This document shows positions 25,740 to 36,700 of a DNA stretch of 64,000 bases, piece by piece (the stretch's first letter is position 1; each line of letters starts with the position of its first letter). Origin of the DNA: Heligmosomoides polygyrus polygyrus (Eukaryota > Nematoda > Chromadorea > Rhabditida > Heligmosomidae); NCBI GenBank assembly GCA_947396885.1, contig OX377203.1, positions 496,001-560,000 of the forward strand. The letters are read 5' to 3'. The notes beneath the pieces are model-generated. The model searched no databases and was not told the origin of the DNA. It saw nothing but the letters and a program-made list of their open reading frames with translations. The translations under genes were made by a program, and so were the position numbers.

Positions 25740-26737
25740 TAAAGCACTGCAAATTTTCGGATTTAAAGACCCCAAACCTTTTGCAGGTTTATTTCTGAGC
25801 ACAAGGCCATTCCAGGCATCAATTTTGCGTTGTCAGCTCGCACTAAAGTGCTACTGCCTCTACCACTTTTTGGCTTGCCCAAGAGTACGCAGGAAAATTG
25901 GAGACCGCTACGGTACTTTCCAAACAAGACCCTACAATAATATACAGCTCGTTAGAAGATCAGACGATGGGTGTTGGATCGTGTTGGATCAAAGCACTCT
26001 ACCTCATCGCAACTAGTTGATCTGACATTTGATGTACAGTAAGGGGTGCGTTACGTTAGGTTTCTCCCACTACTGTAGAAGGCGACACGCTTGATTACCG
26101 TAGGCTGACCGGATGCCGCGCACGCCTCGGACGAAATTTCGCTACGAAATGAGTCGAGTTGAGCAGAACTCGCATTTTCTCATTTCTTTTGTTCATGCTT
26201 TGGGTTCATTCACGTGCCGCCTCTGAGATTACAAAGACGAAATGATGAAAGAAGCAACATATCAAGTTCCATGGTTTGGACTTCCTTGGACTTCGATGGC
26301 TTCATAGGTTTCGCTCAGGCAATATCCTCGTTTCAACTTTCTCATGTGCTTTCCTTTGTTTGTTTTACAGTTTTTTTTTTAGTTGAATGCAGTCTTTACT
26401 AGCATGTGGATGTGGTTAATCCGATCTTTATTGCCTTCGTTAAAGTGTATTATAAGGGGAACCCGCCCTAGGAGTCACTCAGCGTCCCAAAGCCTATGAA
26501 AACTAGAAGATCAAATAGAAAGAAGGGCAAAAAACGAGTAAAGCCTTCACTCTGCACCTACAGAGAGTTTGCTTCGCGGCGTAGTCTGCTCTGCTCACCC
26601 GTTATAGCTCGCCCGGGGTGGATTCAACATCCCGCCACGCTACCGTATTCGGGGCGGGTGGCGTACTACCGTACCTCAGCGAGGCACCTAACGTACGAAC
26701 ACCTGCTGGCCCTGCTCTCTGTTCGATCTCACAGACA
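25740..26737. other. No supported gene
   Basis: The interval has AT-rich and mixed sequence with short frames only. A T-run tract lies at about 26371. Nothing was recognised. Confidence 0.4.
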
Positions 26738-26821
26738 CCTTTCCATAACGTGGTCAAATCAACCGTTGGGAATACACCTACGTTAGAAGGCAAGTGGATA
26801 TCTACCCACATCAGAAACGGC
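26738..26821 (+). repeat. Direct repeat DR, left copy
   Basis: The 84-base sequence CCTTTCCATAACGTGGTCAA...CACATCAGAAACGGC recurs at 27704-27795. The two copies bracket the H1 and G1 elements. Confidence 0.65.
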
Positions 26822-27401
26822 GGCACTAGTTAAAAGTTTCGACTCCACCGACAAGACTTCGGTCGAAAAAATTTTTCGCTGAAACTTTCTCTAGGGGGTT
26901 ATTTGGGGTGCTGATCACGAATCTGATGTCCGTTTTTTACGATTCGGCCGGAGACCACTCATACCGTTAAGATGAGTGGTGGTCCAGACAGGGTCACCGA
27001 TTTCGCTGAAACTTCGTCTGGGGGGGGGGGGGGGGGTTATTTGGAGTGCTGATCACGAATCTGGCGTCCGTTTTTCGTTTTACGCTGGAATGCGGTAGAT
27101 TACGGAAGGTACAGGTGAGTAAGGTAATGGTCACCCAAACTCCGGCGTAAAACGAAACGGGTGTCAGATTCGTGATCAGTACTCCAAAATAACCCCCTAG
27201 GCGAAGTTTGCGCAAAATCGATGATTATGATCTCGGCAGCCTTAGTTACCTTTAGCTACCGTAACATACCGTAATCGGCCGAAATTTCAAAAACGGATAT
27301 CAGATTCATGATCAGCACCCCAAATAACCCCCCTAGATTTCAGCGAAAAATTTCTTTGGACCGAAGTCTTGTCGGTGGAGTCGTAACTTTTAACTAGTGC
27401 C
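26822..27401. mobile_element. Family H foldback element, copy 1
   Basis: The long terminal inverted repeats begin GGCACTAGTTAAAAGTTTCG and, read inward, include the ACTCCACCGACAAGACTTCGG and TTATTTGGGGTGCTGATCACG blocks. The same blocks appear inverted at the other end. Two internal repeats of GTGCTGATCACGAATCTG and a 17-base G run (27020) are present. It is non-coding; diverged relatives lie at 59245-59340 and 61040-61265. Confidence 0.65.
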
Positions 27402-27700
27402 CCACGCTGCTGCCCATCCCTCTGCTAATCGGTCGCTGCAGCTAGTGATATTTTTCTAGCTTGTCCGCCGCAAATAGTGTCGGGGGGGGGGGGGGCTTCT
27501 GATGGGCAGAAAATCCCATAGAGTCCTCCTCCCCGACCCTATTTGCGTCGTTAATGTCCCACATCCCTAGCTCCATCGTAAAGAGCCTGCAGTAAGGGCC
27601 CTTATGGCTAATAAAAACCAGCTTTGAACTGCGCGGCTGTGGGCGTTGCACACCGGACAACTCAGACGGGTCTTTTTCCGGTTGTAAGTGTATCGGCGAG
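27402..27700 (-). repeat. MITE family G, copy 1 (truncated)
   Basis: This is a minus-oriented copy of the 360-base family found at 28946-29301, 54529-54896 and 55039-55398. It keeps the CTCGCCGATACACTTACAACC end (here at 27700) but lacks the GTTTGATAAAC end, where it abuts element H1. Confidence 0.75.
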
Positions 27701-27703
27701 TCC

Positions 27704-27795
27704 CCTTTCCATAACGTGGTCAAGCGAAACGTTTGGAATACACAAATATTTTTACGTTAGAAGGCAAGTGGATATCTATCCACATCAGAAACGGC
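27704..27795 (+). repeat. Direct repeat DR, right copy
   Basis: This matches 26738-26821 with a few substitutions and an 8-base insertion, and starts 3 bases after the end of G1. Confidence 0.65.
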
Positions 27796-28497
27796 CCAGC
27801 TCCTTCACCATACCAGCGGTAATTTAAAATCCTGACTTTGTTCAACCCAACATGCCATGTAAGGTTGTCTCCCATGGCGACCTCCACAGAGCCACCTATC
27901 GCCTAAGCGAGCACCTGAAAAGTCGGGAAACTTACATCGGAGATGAGCTGGTGATCCTCCGTAACGTTCAGAAGTTCGTCTTCATCCATCATAATCGTCG
28001 TCGTCGTCCTCTGAACAGTTTACGATTAAGAAAGAAAGGGTATAGGCAAGATGAACTAGCGCGAGAGCACTGTTCGGACGGTCAGGGATGAGAATCGACC
28101 CAGAAGCAGAATGGGCGGCCCCTTACGATGCCTAGGACCGGTTTTGCCGCGCAAACACCCGGAACTCTCATTCGTGGTCCCTTACTTCGTGATACACGAA
28201 ACGCAAGGCCGGATGGGGTAGAGAGCAGTGCTCTGAGCTGACGATCCCCGGACAGGAGCTAGACGACCGTGGACTTCTGTACGGAGAGAATCCCCTGGAG
28301 AAGGCGAAGAAGGCGAAGATCAATCGAAGACGGGGAGAAGCGCACCTCCCGAGGAACGCGCACGCGTCGACAGGGCGAGTGCGGCGGCCGGCCCGGCTCG
28401 ATCGATACGGCGCCGACGCCACGCCTCGAGCCGCTGAACAGCGAGCGCGCGCATTGTGGCCAGGACGGCTTGGAGAAGGAAAAGAACTTGCGGCCAG

Positions 28498-28604
28498 GGC
28501 CGTATGCTCGTCTACCCCGAGTCTCCCCAATGGGGGATTGGGCGTGATGTGATATGTGGGTATTGATTGATTTTCCCCCAACGGGGGAACACGAGCATAC
28601 GGCC
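28498..28604. repeat. MITE family J, copy 1 (hairpin)
   Basis: The ends GGCCGTATGCTCGT and ACGAGCATACGGCC are inverted. Inner blocks CCCCAATGGGGGA and CCCCCAACGGGGG add symmetry. The second copy is at 55624-55730. Confidence 0.65.
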
Positions 28605-28945
28605 CCAGGCCTACACAGTTTTCTGATCGTCGCCTGTCAAAGTCGAGAGGGAAGTGGAAGACGGGTATCATTTTTTGGCGGCGTCATGGATATCGCAGCT
28701 ACGGTTGGTCAGAAGCGTCCGTTTGTGTTGTTTACCCCATGGTGGGTAAGTCATACAACGAATTGCGGTGACCGACTGATGAGCTATCAAACCTTCTTTC
28801 TTCTTAGATATTATAATATGAGAATCCCCGTTTTCCAACTTCAAGCCGCCATCCACACTACGAATGCTGTGCGAGCAATATTCTTATGGCTAGCTCGTTC
28901 ATCTCCTGTTCATCTCCTGATGTGGGTGAGACAGAGGAGAGCTCA

Positions 28946-29301
28946 CTCGCCGATACACTTACAACCGGAAAAAACCCGTCCGACTTGTCCGGTGCGCAAC
29001 CCCCACAGCCCCTCGAAGGGTGCGCAACCCCCACAGCCCCAGCCCTTTATACGTTGGAGCCAGGGATGAAGGACACTGATGACGCTACGACGCTCTATGG
29101 GACTTCCTGCCCATCAGAAGCCCCCCCCCCCCCCCCGACCCTATTTGCGCAGATGCATGCAAGCAAATATCACTAGCTGCAGCGACTGATTAGCAGAGGG
29201 ATAGGCAGCTCGGTCCCGTAACGATTTCCCTGAATTTCACGCCGAAACTACGGTGGATAACTCAGACGGGCTTTTTTCCGGTTGTAAGTTTATCAAACAC
29301 T
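28946..29301 (+). mobile_element. MITE family G, copy 2, with 10-bp target duplication
   Basis: GGAGAGCTCA stands on both sides (28936-28945 and 29302-29311). The element runs CTCGCCGATACACTTACAACC to GGTTGTAAGTTTATCAAACACT; the subterminal ACTTACAACCGG is inverted at the two ends. It contains a C14 run near 29128. It encodes nothing recognisable. A 9-10 bp duplication fits Mutator-type mobility. Confidence 0.85.
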
Positions 29302-29689
29302 GGAGAGCTCATGTACTCCTGAAATGACCACCGGAGTAGAGTACCATGGGAAAAAATTGGCAGACAGCTCGTTGCTACCCTTGGTTATTTGGTCACGGGC
29401 GGTCACGTACTGTTGTAATTAGCTAAGAGATCTGTAAGATAGGCTTCATGTTTAGGTTGGAGTGAGCCTCGTTGTTAGGAACAGTAGTTCAAAATGGTAT
29501 TTATACCGGAGTATAACGGAGATATAAGTGTACTTATTGCAACAGTTTTTGTTGTGTCGTTTATAGAAATGAAGCTCCGTGCAAAAGAATTTTTGTTATC
29601 AGTCGAGCAAAAATCACGGTATCTTGGAGGAGGGCATGGACGATCTTTTTTCTTCGCATTAAAAATAGCCGTCTTTCTGCTCTTTAAAA

Positions 29690-29950
29690 CGTGCTTTAAA
29701 TCATTTTTCTTTTAAAAAACGAGAATTTTACAAAATTTCGAACAATGTGTTAACTGATTGGGTATGTGAATTAAAATTTCAAAGAAACTAATACTAACGT
29801 TTTGTTTGAACAAAAATCATTCTAAGCTTTTGGGAGAGTCTCTGGTTTCCTCAGGAAGACACTCCTTTTTATTTGGGGGATGCTAAGTTTGATTTCAAAA
29901 GCGTCAGGCTGTTTAGAAGTGTGAAGTGTCCAATTTGACGTGAAAATGAT
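29690..29950 (+). repeat. Family K fragment
   Basis: AT-rich text (TTTGAACAAAAATCATTCT ... GTGTCCAATTTGACGTGAAAATG) matches half of the family K elements. Confidence 0.4.
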
Positions 29951-30421
29951 GTATAGGCGATGGATGAACACCCGAGTTCTCCGCATAACCACTGAGACGT
30001 TAAGTACCCCATTCAGGTTTTCCAGACAATCGAGTGGCCCAGCCGTTTTCAATCGTCGCAGTCTTGTATAGAACATCCCTAAACTCTCAACAAGTAGTCG
30101 GCCCAGATGTCGATCTGTCTGCTTGTAACGTGCAGTAACTGAAGCCTTTGCTTTATTGAGTATCCATGCGGTAATACAACAGGACAGAGAAATTCGGTAC
30201 ACATATGACAGCACGATGTCTCGAGCTTCCAATGGGGAAAGCAGACCGAATCGTCTTCATGTAATTGTGCACGATTTGGACTCAAGGATAATCTGTGGCT
30301 CCACGATAGTTCGCTGCTCCTTTGTGTAGGTCATGCCCGTCTCGAGTTCCTCATATCCATCAATCGAGTTCTTGTTCACGTCTGAAAAGAACAATTTCTT
30401 CCAGGTACGATGTTTGCTTGA

Positions 30422-30548
30422 GCCCTAGTTTACACTTGCGCGGTGCGGCACCACGATCGCCATGTATATCGATTTCTCACGGCACTCGATCGATATTTAT
30501 TCCCACTATGGTGCCGTGCCGCGCAGTGACGCAACTATAAACTAGGGC
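30422..30548. repeat. MITE family C, copy 1
   Basis: The ends GCCCTAGTTTACACTTGCGC and the inverse of GACGCAACTATAAACTAGGGC are present; TAA follows on the right. The body folds around CGATATCTAT-like sequence. Confidence 0.75.
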
Positions 30549-30755
30549 TAACGTCTAGCGATCGCCCGACAAAGTGAAGCAGTGCTGTTACGGTTCCCAT
30601 TGATATTACATGAATGGTTTTAGAGGATGAAAATGATAAAAAGCGACCTTGCAGAGCATTTTTAAAAAGTAGAACTGGTGAACTAAATATAATAGTGGGC
30701 CGTCAGTGAAGTGATCGTGAGAAGAACCTATTGCATGCGTGAGGACTCAACATTT

Positions 30756-33700
30756 TCAGTGACAAACACCTGCTAAGACGAGCATTTTCCAATTCCAGCA
30801 GCGAGCTGGACAAATGCTGCTGCTAGAAGGAGTGGAGGCCACATTCAGTACGAGCCGCCAATATGAGCAATCTAACGGCGTTTCAATTCCAGTGGTACCT
30901 CGCTCTCGGTCGACGATCTCCCACACGCTCTTCTTCGTGCTCTGGAGCAAAAAGTACGTCTCCACTTCGCCCTGAAGACAAAAATTGATGAAAGCATAGA
31001 GATGAAGACTCTTCTACACCGGGAAAGTGGGCATGTTTCTCGCTCCACAAAGAAACGAACCTTTCCTTTCAGTATCATTCTTCCGCGACTGCTGAACTCA
31101 AAGCGTCCGGTGGTTGTGGCGATTTGGTAGGTCTGCAAAGGATACTTAGATTCTTACTACTAAATTCCACGTGCTCTAAAAAGAGCCAGTAGTAGTTTGC
31201 CTTGTCGCTGCAGTGGATCTTTCCCGGTAGGCCGTTTAGTTCCATTAGCGATGCTGTACTGACCGTGTCGCCGAACAGACAATACCTAGAAACGTTCACA
31301 TTCCGTCCGACGAATAGAAGCGTCGGTTTTATCGAGGAATTCTGTCTGGGCGTGCACAGAGGGCGGGCACTAATGAAGCCTCAGGGCCTGTTCATACTTC
31401 GCGACGGGAGCGATTGGTCGGCCGGGAAAATCATACGTGTCGATTTTCGCGCGTGGCTGCTCGGCAAAGATCGATACGTATGACTTGTACGGTCGATCAA
31501 TCGCTCCCGTCGCGAAATATGAACAGGCCCTCAGAAAGTCATCTGATTCTTTAAGCGTGGCCGAATTCCAGACAAAGGTATGCATCTAGCTAGAACCTCA
31601 CGAGTGTCCTCTTCCTATACACACCTAGTATGATGATACCCCGATAATGCCAGCACTTTACTTGATCAGAGTACAAATCTATCGGTACCTTGGCATTTTC
31701 ACGGCCACTACACCGGCCACCAGTGGCCCGGAGTGGATCCCGATTCGGACTTGGAGCGGTTTCTTGCTTACCGGCTCCAGCACAGCTCGTGCTTCCCACA
31801 GCATACCTTTAGAACAACAATTTGAACTCGTTTTAAACGAATGTCTGTATTTAAGACGAGGAAATAAGCTGAAAGAAGTCCTACACAGAAAGCTACAAGT
31901 GTTCTCTCACCGATTGCTACGTGACAAATGGTCTCGGCGTGTTCGTTCATCTGTTCAGGGATGCCACCCACCGTCATGTAGCTGTCGCCGACAGTTTCAA
32001 CTTTGAACACCTGGAAATTGGGAATTTAGCTTAAATTCTTGCGTATACTACATGAGCACAAGATGTAGTAAAAAAATGTCAAGAACATGTTCTTGACATT
32101 TTTAATGCGTGATTAAAAAACCACTCTGGAGGGACTAAAACTATAACTGTGAAATTGAATACCAAAACCGAACTGTTAATGATAGCAAAGAGCTTTAGCA
32201 TTGCATTACCAGCATCACTAAATGATTCACTGCACTAGAATAGCCTTCCCTAAGGCTTGAGGATCCTTAAAAAACGTATAGTAAGCCACAGCTCGAACTA
32301 TGGAAAGGGACACTATACAGTTAGTCACTCAAGCCTGTAAGGACGTGAGTGAAGTTGCTATGACTGGACCCACCAGTCTGGCCGATTCTGAATAGTTATG
32401 CCCTCTGATAGCATCAGTTTTTCGGTGCAGTGCTATTAGCCTTGAAGCTACCACTAGACTGGAAGCTGATGCTGAGATGCGCCACGCACGTTACTTCTAC
32501 GGATATCGAAAGGTGAGCTGAATGTGTACGAATTTGACCCAGACTTAGGCCGCGTTTATACTTCGACGCTGAGCGACGCGACGCCACGTATGGTGGCCAT
32601 ATTGATTGAGCGACGCGATCGATCAATTTGGCCACTTTACATGCCGTCGCGTCGCTCGGCGTCGGAAGTGTAAACGGGGCCTTTCGGTGGCCGCCCCATG
32701 GACAAGACAAAGTTTAATCCTCAAAATTCCCAGGTAAACCTTTTACCGATTTTACATGAACGGCTGGTTTACTTGGAGGGGGCCAGACCCAAATCCTAAA
32801 TCGATCAGGGGTACGTGCAAAAGACCTCTTCTCCTCCGATTACGCTGCTCTCGCTGAACAAATAACAGCTGGTAATCCCTTAACACATAATTAACGTAAC
32901 ACGGATTAAATCACTCAATTTCACTACTTCCTCTGCACTGATGATTCACTAGAGATGTTGTAACAGAAGTTCATATCAAGAACATAGAACAAGCTGTTGA
33001 AATCATTTAGAAAACTGCCCGCTTCGAATTTTTGCTTTATTTTTCCCTTCCTTTGGCATGTATTTAAATCTAATCACGTTAACGATTAGAAATATAGGAT
33101 CTATCCTAGTCCGGAGGGGCCACATAACTAAAAGACAGGCAACAAAATGAATAAAGACTTACCGAGCGGCTTCTAGATAACGGGTTGGAACCTAAAAGAA
33201 GCCAAAAAACGAACGAACAAAAAAAAGATCACCGAGGTTTACAACCGTCTCGGCGGGCAACGACGGAGTGGAGGCATGCCGCGTGCTGACCGCCGGCTGA
33301 CATGTTATAACCAAGATCTAACATGGTGGGGAGGGCGCATGAAGCCGCCTGCCGCGTCTGATCGCCGCCTGACATGTTATAACCAGGACCCACATGGTGA
33401 GGAGGGCACCCAACTTTGCCGGCTTACAACCGCAACAAATGCAATTTTCGTCTTGTTCATTGTCACTTTTTCTTGTCTAGGGTCCTATGTTGTTGTGTAG
33501 GAGCCGTTCGGTAAGTCTCAAGTGGATTTGTTACATATAATACTTTTTAGTTATGTGCCCCCCCCCCCCCGGACTAAGATAGATCCGAAATATAATCAGC
33601 CAAAGGAAATAACTAGCGAGAATTGGGAGTAATATGAGACAGTTGCAGACTTGGTGGAATTTGCCATCTTTTAACCAACTTCGTTACCTTATGCATAACC

Positions 33701-36700
33701 ACCAATCGATCGAATCGATGAAAGAGATTGTTGAGCATCTGTACGATGTCTTTCGGCTGACTATGTGGCAGCATCGCTTGAAAATTCGGCACATCCGCAA
33801 ACATCACCGTGGCCTGCTCGAATTCACCTGCAGCGAGCTACTATCTGATTTCAGCAAAATGGTAAAACTGTACGTCCGTTTGTCTGTGGTGCTTCCGCGC
33901 AAAACTAATGGCCAATGAGCAGAATTCAGAACAAGTTGCTAACAGAGTCAGCCAACCGATCGATATTGATTGGACGGCAGTGCTAGCATTGCGCGGACGT
34001 ACAGACGAACGCACGGACTAATTGACAATTCAGTGGAATAAAGTGTGTTACTGACGAACTCATTGAGGTCTACTAGTGCTCTGATACTCACGTGCTTCGA
34101 TGTGCTCGTCGTTCATCAGCTGATTAGCAATGGCCGCCGGCAACATGTCTCTGAGTATGAGGTCTGAAATCTCCATGAAAATTTCGCATTTTTCCCGAAA
34201 ATAAGAAGTGATACCCACCTGTCTTGTACTTCTCAGATTCCAGGTCTCTTGCCATTGTCTTCAGTTGTTCATTGTTGGCTTCTAGCTGTAAACTGAAAGA
34301 GGGAAGACTCTGTGGCTGGCTTCAGAGGTGACTATTGCCACCCCTCTCTCCCAAGGTCGACTGGCGCAAAATTAACTGCTCACAAAACAAGGGTATTTTA
34401 TGAGGAGCTTCTGAAATTCGCTCGAAACCCTACTTCACTTCGACGTCAGTGAGACGCTGCTGATTCAGTAGTACCAGATCGCGAGTGGCGTCGTGAAGTG
34501 GCATCGCAGTCAGACGCATCCCGAACTGCATCAGTTCTTGGATCGAGGTCACGTATGGCGAGCAAATGTAGATTAGACTCTAAAGCGCAGGATTTCATCA
34601 CAAATTTTAATGAATTTCAACTTGCTTTGCGTCCAGAAGGGAGAACACTCTGTAGTTCTTCACCTAGAGACTCCTGTTATTGTAACTAAAGGCTTTCTGA
34701 CTTGAAATAAACACAATGAACCGCTTCTAAACGTAGGAACGTTCCCTTACGGTCTTATCTGCAGGCTCTCTTCTGAGTCGATGGACTCTGAGGAGTAAAT
34801 GTTGCCCATAGTCAACGCTCCCAAAGTGATTGCGCGGTGGATACATGCCAGATAACGGCAACCTACGACTAATTTCGGCACGCTGAAGCGCCGCAGCGAC
34901 CCCGCGTGAGATACGCGGCGAAAATCTATGAGATGAGGCTGACCGAAAAGTTCGGTACTACCTTACTCGATAACACCATCGGTGAAGAAACAAAACCGTC
35001 CTAGAGCGCGTAGCTATGCGGAACCTGAGGCATTTGTCAGAGGTGGTTGTTCGAGTAGAAAACGAATCAGATAAGAAATGTCTGCTCAGATGAATTCCAT
35101 TTTCACGCTGAACTGGACACTATTCACTTCAAAATGGACGCCTTTCACACTAGGGTGGACGCAATTTAAGTAACTCAGAGTGAATTTCCGGGTGGAAGTC
35201 TAAAAAGGAGGATTCACACTGATTTTCCTTCATAAAAATCGGGTAATTTGTCCAAAACGTAAATATATGTTATTACTCTAGAAAGACGTGTAAGTCTGCA
35301 TAGACTAAGGTAAACCTGCTAAATGTGGAAGGCATACAGCGGGACCCCCTCCCCTTCCAAAGCTTACACAAATTTCCACTCTAAAAATTTGCCTTGACCT
35401 TCTCAAAAAAATTCATCAGTCGCCTCTATACTGCTCGAGTGCTCATGAAATTCTCATTCTTTTAGCCACATGAGCGCGTTAGCCCTAGTTTATACTTGCG
35501 CCGCCACGCGGCGCGGCACCACGATCACCATAGATATCGATTTTCGCATCGCCCGGTCGATATCTATTCCGACCATGGTGCCGCGCCGCGCAGCGGCTCA
35601 TGTGTAAACTAGGGCTTAGGCTTGTTTTCCAAAGGCAGAAAGTAAACAATAAGCTTCTGTTGTTATCACACGAAGAGACTGCACCATGCATCCATCCACT
35701 ACATTACTATGACTTGCTTATTGGTACTGCAGAGCTTGTTTACGCTAAATTACACAGGGTACAACTGAACATTTTTGAGACTTTTCTGCTGTAGCACTAA
35801 CTGATGTGCAACTCAACATAAACAACTTCTAACTATCTATTCAGTAAGAATCGCGACGTGTTTACGGAAAGCATAACACAGACTACGGTTTGTACAAACA
35901 TTACATGGTGGATTTTTACGTTTGCAAATAAACCTAAGAGCATTTCTGTAGCTAAATCTATTAGGTTCTAACGAAATAAATGGCACTGAACCACTGTAAA
36001 TTTAGACAGTTAATATCTCGGCTTGTAGGCAAGTTTATTAATCGATATAAAAACCTTCTGATTCTACACATCTTTGCCAACGTGACACAAGCTTTTTTAT
36101 CCGAGTAGCATAAAAATCAGAAGTTCTGGAGTTGACGAAATCTTCGAAGGCACTTTCGGCATCCTGTTGGTATTTGATTATTTTCCCAACCAAGAAGTCG
36201 CCAAGATGCTTGAAGAAATGGTAGTCTATTGGGGAGAAGTCGGGAGAAAACGGAGGATGTGGTAGAGTTTCAATGCTCAGCTCATTCGATTTCTGCAACG
36301 TCATTCGTGCTACATGGGAGCGAGCATTGTCGTGCAGAAGGAGAACTCGCCTTCGGTTTACCAAGGCCGGCCGGATATCCTTCAACTTTTTCATCATTTC
36401 TTCAATTTCAATGCAGTACTTCTCCGCCGTGATGGATTCACCGGGAGGGAGGAAGCTGTGGTGAATAACTCCCAGCGAACACCACCATACTGTCACCATT
36501 ACTTTCTTTGGGTGCAATTCCGGCTTCGCAAAAACCTTGCGGCTCTCATCGCTGTCCACCCACTGTGCCGATCGTCGCCTGTTGTCGTACATTATCCATT
36601 TCTCGTCACAGGTTACGATGCGATCAAGGAATGGGTCCGTTTCGTTCCGTAGAAGCAGTGCGGACGAGATCTCATATCGTCGGTTTCTCTGCTCCTCAGA

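Noticed and set aside
28168..28671. 168-codon minus-strand open frame
   Set aside because: GC-rich region without stop codons by composition, overlapping MITE J; no recognisable motif or splice structure.
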